A stretch of 64,000 bases of DNA from Companilactobacillus nodensis DSM 19682 = JCM 14932 = NBRC 107160 (GTDB lineage Bacteria; Bacillota; Bacilli; Lactobacillales; Lactobacillaceae): NCBI RefSeq assembly GCF_000615905.1, contig NZ_BAMN01000002.1, positions 124,001 to 188,000 of the forward strand, read 5' to 3'. The notes beneath the pieces are model-generated. The model was not told the origin of the DNA, made no database searches, and saw only the letters and a program-made list of their open reading frames with translations. The stretch's first letter is position 1. The number at the start of each line of letters is the position of its first letter. The translations under genes were made by a program, and so were the position numbers. Positions 44,391 to 53,649 of this stretch are shown here, in pieces.

Positions 44391-46844
44391 TTACTCACCT
44401 CCAGTTATCTGCGCTGGTGGGTGAGTATCGAAAGCCTTGTATAAGTGTTCAAAGATGTAATCAAAGTGCAGAACGCCGACATGACCCCAAATATCTTGGA
44501 ATAAGCATTCACCATTATCTAGTGAACGTAGGCGGTGTTGATTGCTTTCATCTTCGGCGTCTAGGCCAAAGAAAGTGAGCGTGTTTTTAATTTCATTGAT
44601 ATCAGTCGAACGAAAGGCAAATTTCATACCGATATTATTTTTCATCTTTTCGTCTAAGAGATCATTGGCGTTTTGGGTGACCAGATAAACCCCAGCGTTC
44701 ATTGAACGGCCTTCACGGATTAACTTCATAGAAAGAGCTTTACCTTGTGCCACATTCAAAAATGCCCAAGCTTCATCGAGATCTACGATTTTAAATTGCG
44801 AACGATCGGCGTGGATAAAGTCGATGGCGAAAGTCGAGATGATCATCAACATGGCGACGGATAACATTTCCGCGGTGATGTATTCATCTTGAGTTTTGTC
44901 GGCATCGGGCAGGACCAAATCAGCAATTTGAATGATATTGATTTTGCGGTCCAAGGCGATCGAACGGCGAGTGGAGCCATCTGAAAAGAGTAAGGCAGCA
45001 AAATCATAATCGGTGAACGATTCAATATGATCAGCGATATTGTTGGCAATCGGTGTCCCTTCGCGGCGCAGTTCGGTGATCACTTTCAATAATCCTGGTT
45101 GCGGGTCAAGAGTGACGTTGCGAATTGCTTTGCGTAAAGTCGGAAACCGTTCGGCATCACGACTAGAGATCCCAGTTAAAAAGGTGAGCGTATCCACCGC
45201 TAAACTTTCGGAATCTTTCGGGTTGCTGAGAATTATATAAGGATCGAGTAGACCACGATTAGCTTCTTCACTGGTCAAGTTAACGATATTGATGTCGTCT
45301 TGCATAAAGTCTAAGTTTTTCGCCCAGTCGGTCCGTTCCGATTTTGGATCAAGAATCAAGGCTTGGGCGCCATAAAGTACGGCGTAGTAAACGAGTAAGT
45401 TATTAGAAAATGATTTACCACCACCTAGTGAACCGAGAAAGGCGGCGGAAAGGGCGTTGGTCACAGTTCCTTTTAAACCTTGCGCAGCTAGATCAGGTTT
45501 GATGAAGACATTACGACCGGTATCCACGTTGTAGCCCACATAAATACCCTCGCGCTCGCCTAAAGCTTGGGTAGCGCCAAAGCCTAATGAAGCAATGAAA
45601 TCACTAGTGACGTACTGGATATAATCGTTCATGTAGCGCTTTGAAGCCGGCATGAACTCGCTGTGTAGACCCAGCATATCGCCGAAAGGTCGGACTAATT
45701 TGATATTCAGCGAATCATAGAAATCAAGGACTTGATCAGCGCGCTTTTTCATTTCATCGTAGTTTTTTCCACTAACGCGGATCACGTAGGAAATTTTGTA
45801 CATTGCGTCTTTAGTTTGATCAAGTTCGGCTTCCAAGTCGTCAACGGAATCAAGCGCATCGGCGACACCGCGAGTGGTTTCATTATTAGATTCATAGGCG
45901 TGATTATCTAAATCTTTCAGCTCTTTCTTTTTGTTACGGACCTTAGTTAGCGCCTTTTTGTTGGTCACGATTTCTACATTTAATGAGGTATCAATGGGGA
46001 AGTCGAATTGTTGTTGCTGAAAGTAGAAAATCTCACTACCAGGAAAATCTAATTCACCAACAATATCGGACAAGGCCATATAGGTGACATAGGATTCAGT
46101 AAAGCCGTGGGTAATGATCAAGTAGCGCTGCTTTTGCTCGATCAATGAACGGGTCGGTTTGATCAAATCGTATTTTTTGATCACCGTATCTTGATCATCT
46201 TTTTGTCGTGGCAGGTGATATTGGTAGTCTTCATAATCTTGGCCTGACATACCGTAGAGATGTTCTAACAGATAACCAAAGTCATCTTTGATCAATGGTC
46301 GAATTTTAAACCGGCGACTAACTTTATCGGAGAGAAAACGGGCGACTTTACGAAATCGATCAACTTCACTGTTGTTCATCACCATGAAGTCACCGGTATA
46401 TTTTTCGTTGAATTCATGAAGAAAGTCCTGAATGCCAAGCCTGATATCATGCCAAATGCCTTTAGCGGATAACTCGCGGTCGTTTAACAACAGTTTGAAA
46501 CCAATAAAAAAACGATAATCAACTTGATTATCGCCAATATTGTCGATCAACGCGGCGGCCTGACCGTCAATGTGTGTGTCGGCAATACTCTTTAAATCAC
46601 CTTTGACCGTGGCCTTGGAACGGCGCATCGTGTCATTGATACTGGATTCCGTGGCAAGCTGCAAGAGATGTAGTTTGCCGTCACGATTTTGTGAGATCAA
46701 CTGACGGAAGTTTTCGTGGACCTCCGCTTTTTGATCAGGTGAGAGAAAGGAATAGTTATAGGGGACGAGTTCGTAATAGGCGAAGCATTCGCCATCACGA
46801 TTGAACACTAAATTGTCTTCGATATATTTTATGGGAAACTTCAC
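44391..46844 (-). CDS. VirB4-like conjugation ATPase (Orf16/ConE family)
   Basis: The 817-residue ATPase drives assembly or DNA transfer of the conjugation machine. FLGSLGGGKSFSNNLLVYYA near residue 470 is Walker A, and IVDLDEAWAFLNVAQG near residue 690 Walker B. VTQNANDLLDEKMKNNIG is the late conserved motif. The start is GTG with AAGGAGG upstream, and the 3' end adjoins Orf15. The 5' end overlaps tcpE by 4 nt. Confidence 0.93.
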   Translation of the reverse strand: MKFPIKYIEDNLVFNRDGECFAYYELVPYNYSFLSPDQKAEVHENFRQLISQNRDGKLHLLQLATESSINDTMRRSKATVKGDLKSIADTHIDGQAAALIDNIGDNQVDYRFFIGFKLLLNDRELSAKGIWHDIRLGIQDFLHEFNEKYTGDFMVMNNSEVDRFRKVARFLSDKVSRRFKIRPLIKDDFGYLLEHLYGMSGQDYEDYQYHLPRQKDDQDTVIKKYDLIKPTRSLIEQKQRYLIITHGFTESYVTYMALSDIVGELDFPGSEIFYFQQQQFDFPIDTSLNVEIVTNKKALTKVRNKKKELKDLDNHAYESNNETTRGVADALDSVDDLEAELDQTKDAMYKISYVIRVSGKNYDEMKKRADQVLDFYDSLNIKLVRPFGDMLGLHSEFMPASKRYMNDYIQYVTSDFIASLGFGATQALGEREGIYVGYNVDTGRNVFIKPDLAAQGLKGTVTNALSAAFLGSLGGGKSFSNNLLVYYAVLYGAQALILDPKSERTDWAKNLDFMQDDINIVNLTSEEANRGLLDPYIILSNPKDSESLAVDTLTFLTGISSRDAERFPTLRKAIRNVTLDPQPGLLKVITELRREGTPIANNIADHIESFTDYDFAALLFSDGSTRRSIALDRKINIIQIADLVLPDADKTQDEYITAEMLSVAMLMIISTFAIDFIHADRSQFKIVDLDEAWAFLNVAQGKALSMKLIREGRSMNAGVYLVTQNANDLLDEKMKNNIGMKFAFRSTDINEIKNTLTFFGLDAEDESNQHRLRSLDNGECLFQDIWGHVGVLHFDYIFEHLYKAFDTHPPAQITGGE

Positions 46845-47221
46845 TGGTCGAACCTCCTTACGTGGGTGATGTGGTCAAGGGCATGAGCTTTAACAGATTT
46901 GACTGGCCGCCCGGCAAACGTGATCTTCTGGGCGGTAAAATAAGTGATCACCGAGCGCAGAAAGCCTAGTGGCCGTTTGTTATCAAAAGTCTTTTGACTC
47001 ATGAACCAAGTAACGGCCGCCGGAATACCGAGATATTTCAGGAATGCGCCATCAATGAAACTAAGTGGTGGTACATCACCAAGCAACATGACCAAAAATA
47101 AGGCGACGATGAACCAAGTCATTTGCGTGAATGTGACGGGGAACGGTAGATTAACATCGTTGATCGCGTAAAGCACTTTTTCCACGGACCAAATGCTGGT
47201 GTAACTACGAATCTTTTTCAT
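46841..47221 (-). CDS. tcpE: TcpE-family conjugation protein (Orf17)
   Basis: The 126-residue protein has two membrane segments (FTQMTWFIVALFLVMLLG and YLGIPAAVTWFMS) followed by a basic segment, the TcpE pattern. I chose ATG 47221 (MKKIRSYTS) because AAAGGAGGTCACTT lies upstream; a 70-residue longer reading overlaps ardA and lacks support. Confidence 0.85.
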   Translation of the reverse strand: MKKIRSYTSIWSVEKVLYAINDVNLPFPVTFTQMTWFIVALFLVMLLGDVPPLSFIDGAFLKYLGIPAAVTWFMSQKTFDNKRPLGFLRSVITYFTAQKITFAGRPVKSVKAHALDHITHVRRFDQ

Positions 47222-47288
47222 AAGTGACCTCCTTTCTTTGGGGTAAAGAGGACTGATCCATTTGCTAGACCAGCCCCCGAGCAGAAAC

Positions 47289-47792
47289 TTAGTTTGCGTA
47301 TTCATAAATAGCGCTGTTAGTAACCAAGTAATTACCTTCAATTTCCATATCGCGACCCAGTGCTTCAAAGTCGAGGTAGGCAATGACTTGATCTGGCAGA
47401 TCACCGAAAACGGCACCAGATTCCACAGCATCTTGAGCTAGCTCGGCCATATCTGAAACACCTTTATAGATAATGATATCCTCAGCGTTTTCAGCTAGTT
47501 CTTCAATATCACGGAACCATTCGCCAATCAAGGCACTAACGTCAGCACCAAAATCGTATTCTTCAAGTCGTTCTAAAGCAGCATACTTACGATTGATCTC
47601 GTCTATTGAATCAAAACGGTCAATTTCAAAAGGTGCTTCGTAATCATGAATTGCGTACTCTTCACTGTCATTCTTTAATTCCAACTGTTCGGCAATGGCA
47701 TCAGGGTATAACGGTGGAGTGAACCATTTACCTGTGGTCTTCCCTTGATTGTAATAACCTAAGTTGACGATAAAAACGCGTACCGTTTCCAT
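47289..47792 (-). CDS. ardA: Antirestriction protein ArdA (Orf18)
   Basis: The 167-residue acidic protein mimics B-DNA and blocks type I restriction enzymes in a new host. VRVFIVNLGYYNQGKTTGKW at the start and the many Asp/Glu residues (ELKNDSEEYAIHDYE, LEEYDFGADVSALIGEWF) fit ArdA. It starts after AGAGGGAGCTAA. In Tn916 orf18 has the same place. Confidence 0.93.
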   Translation of the reverse strand: METVRVFIVNLGYYNQGKTTGKWFTPPLYPDAIAEQLELKNDSEEYAIHDYEAPFEIDRFDSIDEINRKYAALERLEEYDFGADVSALIGEWFRDIEELAENAEDIIIYKGVSDMAELAQDAVESGAVFGDLPDQVIAYLDFEALGRDMEIEGNYLVTNSAIYEYAN

Positions 47793-47817
47793 TTAGCTCC
47801 CTCTTTTCTGACAGTAA

Positions 47818-48039
47818 TTAGGCGCCAACAACACGATTGAATAAGTTCAATAGCACATCTTTAACACCGGCGGTATTAAATACCAACCCAACGGCGATCA
47901 AAGCAATGATCAGAAAGCCGATCAGTTTAGAAAATTCACGTTTAAAGCCCAAGAAAACACCGATCACGGCAATTGCCATCAGCACTAAAGACTGGGCGTT
48001 GCTAGTGAACCAGTTAAAGAGATTTTGTCCGAAGTTCAT
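47818..48039 (-). CDS. TcpD-family small membrane protein
   Basis: The 73-residue protein has two membrane segments (LVLMAIAVIGVFLGF and IGFLIIALIAVGLVF), like TcpD-type conjugation proteins. It starts after AAAGGATG and lies 25 nt before ardA. The function in the channel is not well known. Confidence 0.78.
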   Translation of the reverse strand: MNFGQNLFNWFTSNAQSLVLMAIAVIGVFLGFKREFSKLIGFLIIALIAVGLVFNTAGVKDVLLNLFNRVVGA

Positions 48040-48150
48040 AGAAGTTCATCCTTTCATTTAGAAAATATAGTCAGATTAAGATTGTTATGGAAAACTCCCT
48101 TGTAGATTGCACGTTTTTTGTCAGGGTAACGCACGACCATTCATAGATTA

Positions 48151-49188
48151 TTATTGTTGTTGGTCACTCAATAGTTGAAAGCGTGATGCGATTGCTTTGA
48201 TAATTGGCACCGTCACGCTATTACCGGCTTGCTTATAAAGCTGGGCATCAGATAGGCCAGAGTCCTTGGCCTTATAAAATACTGCATCGGGGAACCCTTG
48301 TAGACGCCAGTATTCAAGTGGCGTTAAACGGCGGATACGTAATGCTGGATCAACTACTGCTTCACTGCCATCAGTTAGTAAGGTATGGGCCTTTTTATGA
48401 GCAACGCGGCCACGGCGAGTTTGACTGGTGGGATAAGTCAAACTGATGCCATCACCACTATGTGCATTAGTGTAACCACGGTGAGTGGCATCTGATACCT
48501 TAAGTGATTTTTGTGTTGGTGTGATGATCTTTGTTCTAATGCCAGAGGTTGCAACCAGAGTTGGTGCGATACCATCAGGGTCATAAACGCGTTCATATTG
48601 ATGCGTCACATTTGGATTGACTTGAGCTAGTCCTTTAGTAGTCGTTGTTCCATTGTCTGGGATAGGAAATACTTGTCGCTGACGTTTTGTTCTAAGATGT
48701 CCGACAATGAATAAACGCTCGCGGTGTTGGGGAACGAGGGCGGCAGAATCGAGAACTGACCATTCAACGTCATACCCCAATTGGTCCAATTCAATTTGCA
48801 CTCTAAGGAAGTCAAGTCCGCCGTTAATACTAAGAAGGTTTTTAACGTTCTCAATAAATAGAATTGTGGGTCGGCGATTATCGGGTAGTTGCTTAATAAG
48901 GTTTGTAACTGTGAAGAACAGACTTGAACGATGGCCTGCGGTGAATCCTTGCAATTTTCCAGCAAGGCTGATGTCTTGGCATGGAAATCCGAAGCACCAA
49001 ATATCTGCGGTTGGAAGTTCAGCAATTCTAACTGTTGTGATGTCATGGGCGGTCCATTCTCCTTTAGTATCAAAAATTGCTTCATAGCTTTTACGCGAAA
49101 ATTTATCTATTTCGCAATAGCCAACACAAGTGTGCCCGGTACCAAGCCTAAAGCCACCAATGCCTGAAAATAGGTCTAAAAATTTCAT
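48151..49188 (-). CDS. DNA cytosine-5 methyltransferase without a nuclease partner
   Basis: The 345-residue enzyme has all C5-methyltransferase motifs: FLDLFSGIGGFRLG (I), FGFPCQDISLAGK (IV, catalytic Cys near residue 70), FIENVKNL (VI), QHRERLFIVG (VIII) and LTPLEYWRLQGFPD with YKQAGNSVTVP (IX-X). No restriction gene is next to it. It stands between the tcpD and relaxase genes, where Tn916 has none, so it is cargo. Orphan methyltransferases on mobile DNA usually protect against host restriction enzymes. The specificity cannot be read. Confidence 0.9.
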   Translation of the reverse strand: MKFLDLFSGIGGFRLGTGHTCVGYCEIDKFSRKSYEAIFDTKGEWTAHDITTVRIAELPTADIWCFGFPCQDISLAGKLQGFTAGHRSSLFFTVTNLIKQLPDNRRPTILFIENVKNLLSINGGLDFLRVQIELDQLGYDVEWSVLDSAALVPQHRERLFIVGHLRTKRQRQVFPIPDNGTTTTKGLAQVNPNVTHQYERVYDPDGIAPTLVATSGIRTKIITPTQKSLKVSDATHRGYTNAHSGDGISLTYPTSQTRRGRVAHKKAHTLLTDGSEAVVDPALRIRRLTPLEYWRLQGFPDAVFYKAKDSGLSDAQLYKQAGNSVTVPIIKAIASRFQLLSDQQQ

Positions 49189-49204
49189 GATGATACCTCA
49201 AAGT

Positions 49205-49528
49205 TCAAAAATATTTGCGAAAAGATTTGATGGTCAGTAAAGGCCAACCAGTTTTATCTGAAACCTGATAGAGCAATTGCAACAACTTTTCATTTTTAAG
49301 TGGCTTGCCGTACACATCTAAAATCGGTGCTGGCCAATGTACAGAAAAACGCCAATCAATATAGTCGGTTGGCGTTAGATACTTATCTAGTTCATGTAAT
49401 TGTAGAAATTTGGGATCTTCGATAACACCGACTAATTGTAATCGGTAGTAATAAACATTGAAAATGTAGTCTTTAATGCCCGCGGGAAAGGTAGCGAGTG
49501 GCTTATTCAGTTCCTTGGTCGTTTTCAA
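49205..49528 (-). CDS. Hypothetical ICE protein after the relaxase gene
   Basis: I do not recognise the family. The 107-residue soluble protein has aromatic-rich segments (YIFNVYYYRLQLVGV, DYIDWRFSVHWPAPILD). TTG 49528 is the likely start because GGAGGTGATTAT precedes it. It overlaps the relaxase gene by 26 nt and is therefore coupled to it. The place matches Orf19-type genes of Tn916. Confidence 0.6.
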   Translation of the reverse strand: MKTTKELNKPLATFPAGIKDYIFNVYYYRLQLVGVIEDPKFLQLHELDKYLTPTDYIDWRFSVHWPAPILDVYGKPLKNEKLLQLLYQVSDKTGWPLLTIKSFRKYF

Positions 49529-50708
49529 AATAATCACCTCCGACTTCACTAATACCAAGGGTTTGTTGTTCAAGTATCGTTTGATGCTTTTGTTTTAATT
49601 CAGTGTTCTTGATCATGGCTATCGTGCTATTATTACCGTTATAGCCGTCAATGTTAAGCAGAACTTTAAGGGTTGGGGCGACTTGTTTTTTAATCCACGC
49701 GCGAGTACGGCGAAGATCAAAGGGCTCGGGGTCAAGGGTCAGTCGTAGCGGCTGCCGGCCTTTGCCACAAAAAGCAACCCAGGTTGGATTAAGCGGCCAT
49801 TTAGCCCTGTCTTTATTTTTGCCCCGATTAACAAAACGAATATAGCGAGTAATAATGCCAAAAGCGGTTCGCTCAACGTCACGATAGGCGAGTAAATCTT
49901 CAATAGCTATTTTGGCGCGATCATTTTTCAAACGTATTTCAAAGCGATTTTTGATGCCAACGGCTTGATAGTCCGCACCAAATTTATGTTGCTGTTCAGC
50001 TTCCTTTTCATAAATACAGAAATAAATATCACTTTTCATCGACCCGACATATAAACTTGCACCATGATCTTCTGCTTGTTCGTCAGTCATGGCACCAGAC
50101 TTTAAGCCTTCAAATCGTCGCATTACCGAAATACATTCGTTCTTTTCACACTTGGTAATGAGTTCAGGAATGCTGAGAATACCTGCATGGTCATTGATGG
50201 CTAAATCTAGTCGTTTAAAAACGGCCTTAATTTCTAAACACCGTCTAAAAAAGTCAAACCAAGTTTCATCGTTAGCCAATAAGATACCTTCAAACTCACG
50301 ACACCCTTGACCTTTAAGTTCTAATAGTGTGCCAATTTTTTCAGTCGGGGTAGAGGCCATCACTTGAATATTGCTAAAAACGTAGCTAGAAGAATAACCG
50401 TACAGGCCCCAATCATTGAATAGCATGAAGTCCATTTTTAAATTGAGTACCTTTTCAATCAAGGCCTCCACATCATGGGTGGGGAAGCGAATCCGTACAT
50501 AATCAAAATTGAGCGTTAATTCTGGATCTTCACCCCAGTGAGCTAATACATAGTCAATTTGCATTTGTAAAGAACTACTAGGACTACGCGTTCCGTTTTC
50601 TAAACGTTGGACGTGTCTCACGGTAATTCCGATGCGCCGAGCTAAGGTTGTTTGCGTGATATTCAGTTGCTTACGCTTAGTCCGTATTTGTTCACGCCAA
50701 ATCGGCAT
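49503..50708 (-). CDS. mobT: MobT-type relaxase/Rep_trans replication initiator (Orf20)
   Basis: The 401-residue protein nicks oriT and starts rolling-circle transfer and replication of the excised element. It has an N-terminal HTH (ITQTTLARRIGITVRHVQRLENGTRS, residues 17-45) and a Rep_trans domain with LTLNFDYVRIRFPTHD, RLDLAINDHAGI and LKNDRAKIAIEDLLAYRD. I chose ATG 50708 (MPIWREQ) with GAAAGGAGCTGATTCA upstream. The oriT lies just before it. Confidence 0.9.
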   Translation of the reverse strand: MPIWREQIRTKRKQLNITQTTLARRIGITVRHVQRLENGTRSPSSSLQMQIDYVLAHWGEDPELTLNFDYVRIRFPTHDVEALIEKVLNLKMDFMLFNDWGLYGYSSSYVFSNIQVMASTPTEKIGTLLELKGQGCREFEGILLANDETWFDFFRRCLEIKAVFKRLDLAINDHAGILSIPELITKCEKNECISVMRRFEGLKSGAMTDEQAEDHGASLYVGSMKSDIYFCIYEKEAEQQHKFGADYQAVGIKNRFEIRLKNDRAKIAIEDLLAYRDVERTAFGIITRYIRFVNRGKNKDRAKWPLNPTWVAFCGKGRQPLRLTLDPEPFDLRRTRAWIKKQVAPTLKVLLNIDGYNGNNSTIAMIKNTELKQKHQTILEQQTLGISEVGGDYFENDQGTE

Positions 50709-50840
50709 TGAATCAGCTCCTTTCTTTTCGGAATACAAAAAGGCGACCTTACACAAGCTGGTCGTCTTTAGGTAAAACTATTAAGTTGTAGGTACGGCGA
50801 CGTTTTTACGTTATTTTCGGCCGTGACGTGTCAGTTTTCT

Positions 50841-50864
50841 ACCCCCGTGTTACATACCGGGGGT
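50841..50864. other. oriT: oriT of the ICE
   Basis: Arms ACCCCCG (50841-50847) and CGGGGGT (50858-50864) flank GTAAC-type central sequence (GTAACA on the minus strand). The arms and centre closely resemble the nic region of Tn916 and ICEBs1 (ACCCCC..CTAACA..GGGGGT). It lies between the relaxase and the coupling protein side, as in Tn916. Confidence 0.82.
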
Positions 50865-50865
50865 T

Positions 50866-50940
50866 GATGCGGCCGGCTTGCGCCGACCGCCGCCTCCGCT
50901 CGCGCTTTTCGCGCTGCACAGCACGGCGGGGCGAAGGTAC
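50866..50940. other. G+C-rich folded patch next to oriT
   Basis: This 75-nt patch is far richer in G+C than all around it. GCGCGCTTTTCGCGC-like pairs (GCGC..GCGC at about 50900-50915) and GCCGG/CCGGC allow stable hairpins. It could be a single-strand origin or part of a larger oriT; this is inference. Confidence 0.4.
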
Positions 50941-50951
50941 TCATACCAAAT

Positions 50952-53522
50952 TTAACTATGGAGTTCTGAGTAGGTTTCAGCAAAATGGTCAACTTCAAAA
51001 TGATGAACTTTTACGAATTCAGCCATTTTTTCTGTCGATAGACTTTCAAAGTCTAACCCTTTAAATTCTTTCGCAAAATTGGTTAGATTTCTCTTTAGTG
51101 ATTTTAAAGAATTTTTGCGTATTATTCTTACATTATCATTAAAACCACCTGCTGGATCTGGATATAGAGTGGGGATGACAAGGAATGATTCGAATTCTGA
51201 TCCAGGGTAATTTTTTTTGAACCAAGCGGTAGAATTGTTCATTTGACCAGTCTCTGACTTATAAATTTTGTCACGAGTGGTGCTAGTTTCGCTTTTGTCT
51301 TCAATTACAAAAAATAAATTATCTTTAACTAGCCATAAATGATCAGGTCCTTTTTTGTAATATTTATCTGGTCGGTCAGTTATAAATCCCAATATTTTAC
51401 CAAGTTCATCCATGGATTCTTCAAAGCGCTCAGATTCTGTATCAAACGATAAACTGCTGCAAATTTCTTCGACAGAGTTATATAAGTTCTCATACGTTCC
51501 ATATGTTTTAATTTGAGTAGTCATATTATCTAAGCGCTTATGTGCAATTAGAGAATCTATTTTTTCTACCGGATTCCAATCATTGGGTAATAATAAATTA
51601 TGGTTTTTCTTGTAAGCAGCCACTTGATATAACTTTGAACGACTTTTTGATGATCTATAGTTTACTTGAGCCATTAACTGTAGATACCATCCTCGTTCTT
51701 CTTCAGAATGACAATATTTATCGATAAATTCTTGTACTTTAGTGTCAAACTTTCTAATTTCTATAATGGGATCAGTGGCCATTTTCATCAATTTACTTTT
51801 TGCGACGATAAGTTCTATGTTTTGAGGTGTATTTTGAGAATAATCAACTAACGCCATTTGTTCCTGATAGTATTCTTTCCAATTATCATCACGTCCCAAT
51901 GATTGATTAATGAGAGTTATTAACTCTCCAAAAGAAAGTTCTAATGGGCTTTTATTATCCGATTGTGAGAGATCACTTTCCTTTTTTGCTTCTCTTGAAA
52001 TATCAACTCCAAGCTTAATTTGTTTTAAAGTTTGATTACTAAAGTATTTTTGCAGTTTTGGATTTCGAATGAAACGAACTAAATCTGGACCGACAAATAG
52101 GATTACTGAATAATCGGTATCTGCACGGACACTTCTTCCCATACCTTGTTCAATTTTTTGTGCTTTTCTTAGCAGTGATTCCGAGCTGTTGGGTACTACA
52201 GAATCTACATATCTATCGTAAAGAGATGTTGCATTAGGTAGGGAGTCTAATAATAGGATTCTTGTGTCATTATCAGGTAGGTCGACACCGTCGTAACGAT
52301 TAACTAGAATAAGTGTGGAATCGAAAGTCCCTGAATGAAATTTTGCTAATGCTTGTTGTAATTTGTCAGTGGTTCCAACTGTTGAACCGTACGCTTCCCA
52401 ATCCTTAGTTTTATAATAAGATGGAACAATAGCTGTTGTTCCAAAATTTCGTTTCTTTGATTTTCCAAAATTTTTAACAATTGTCGATCGATCGAGTTCT
52501 TCGGAAATCAAAGAGGGTATAATTACCATCTTTTCACCTGACCATTTTTCTTCAGGATCAATTAGTGGGTGCCGTACACTTTGTTCGTCAATATTTAAAT
52601 CATTGATGAGGACAGAATCTGATGCAGTAGTTGCTGACATTAATATTCTTTGATTAGCGTTAGCAAAACTCGTGTAAAAGTTCAGAGGATACTTTAGCGG
52701 AGTAATTTCTATAGCCTTTGAAGAAACGATACAGTTACACATATTTAAATAGTCTCTTAATAACGGCCAAACAAACTTAATTTCGTTAGATTCATCACTT
52801 CTTGCAGAAATAAGTCGCGTGATATCTTGACACTTGTCTATCCAAGTCCAATATGGAACAGGAAGAAATGCTTGTTCATACTTAGTAGTAGATTTATCAT
52901 TCTTTAAGTCTTCAAAAGTTCCTTCGCCTTGACTTGATAATCCATCACTCAGCAGATTAAATAAATCTGTATATAGTTGATTGTTATTGTCTTTAGTGAT
53001 TTTTATTGTACATGAACGCTTAATTAATTCAGCACTTGCGTGGGCATCATCAATAACCATAGTATCAATTTCGGATGAATTGGCATGTTCAAAAACTGAT
53101 CTACCATTGAATACTTTCTGTACTGATGTAATGAGTAGTTTTTCTCCGTTAATAACTTCAGGAGGTATATTCTTATCCACATCCATCTCAACTGGATGAA
53201 TTCCGAACAAATTAGCTTGGTGAATTGTTTGACTGATTAAATTACTATCGTTGCAAAGAAAAACCTCAATACCGTGATTTTGCCGGCGCTTTGATTCTAG
53301 CATGAGAAGTCCTACTAGAGTTTTACCCGCTCCAGTATTTAACTTAAGAATTACGTCCTTATCTTCTAAACGTGAATCAAACCATTCTTGTAAAATTTTT
53401 TGTTGTGGTTTTCTTAATGGACCAACTTTTTCCGTCTGCCGATCTAGTGATTCATATATTTTGATTGGATTAGTTACAACTTGCTTTACTTGGTTTTTTA
53501 ACTTTTTTGAGAAATCTACCAT
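50952..53522 (-). CDS. DinG/XPD-like SF2 helicase with putative C-terminal PD-(D/E)xK nuclease
   Basis: The 856-residue protein has RKPQQKILQEWF, Walker A LNTGAGKTLVGLLML near residue 65, DEAH-type VIDDAHAS near residue 155, SAT-box LMSATTAS near residue 295, and helicase C motifs LVNRYDGVDLPDNDTRILLL and QGMGRSVRADTDYSV as in DinG/XPD proteins. Near residue 735 GPDHLWLVKD-NLFFVIEDKSET has the D..ExK pattern of PD-(D/E)xK nucleases. The region between is helical and unassigned. It is inserted between oriT and the coupling gene, is A+T-rich, and has its own ribosome site (GAGGTGATTAATTT). I infer a single-gene defence protein; no family could be named with certainty. Confidence 0.7.
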   Translation of the reverse strand: MVDFSKKLKNQVKQVVTNPIKIYESLDRQTEKVGPLRKPQQKILQEWFDSRLEDKDVILKLNTGAGKTLVGLLMLESKRRQNHGIEVFLCNDSNLISQTIHQANLFGIHPVEMDVDKNIPPEVINGEKLLITSVQKVFNGRSVFEHANSSEIDTMVIDDAHASAELIKRSCTIKITKDNNNQLYTDLFNLLSDGLSSQGEGTFEDLKNDKSTTKYEQAFLPVPYWTWIDKCQDITRLISARSDESNEIKFVWPLLRDYLNMCNCIVSSKAIEITPLKYPLNFYTSFANANQRILMSATTASDSVLINDLNIDEQSVRHPLIDPEEKWSGEKMVIIPSLISEELDRSTIVKNFGKSKKRNFGTTAIVPSYYKTKDWEAYGSTVGTTDKLQQALAKFHSGTFDSTLILVNRYDGVDLPDNDTRILLLDSLPNATSLYDRYVDSVVPNSSESLLRKAQKIEQGMGRSVRADTDYSVILFVGPDLVRFIRNPKLQKYFSNQTLKQIKLGVDISREAKKESDLSQSDNKSPLELSFGELITLINQSLGRDDNWKEYYQEQMALVDYSQNTPQNIELIVAKSKLMKMATDPIIEIRKFDTKVQEFIDKYCHSEEERGWYLQLMAQVNYRSSKSRSKLYQVAAYKKNHNLLLPNDWNPVEKIDSLIAHKRLDNMTTQIKTYGTYENLYNSVEEICSSLSFDTESERFEESMDELGKILGFITDRPDKYYKKGPDHLWLVKDNLFFVIEDKSETSTTRDKIYKSETGQMNNSTAWFKKNYPGSEFESFLVIPTLYPDPAGGFNDNVRIIRKNSLKSLKRNLTNFAKEFKGLDFESLSTEKMAEFVKVHHFEVDHFAETYSELHS

Positions 53523-53649
53523 AAATTAATCACCTCATAAGATGTTTTAAACCAAGTATATAGCATAGGAAGTAATTAAATTCAAAAAAATAAAAATGGT
53601 GTCAAGAATAAATAATATCTTGAAAATTAATCTATTTAAAAATTGTTTA

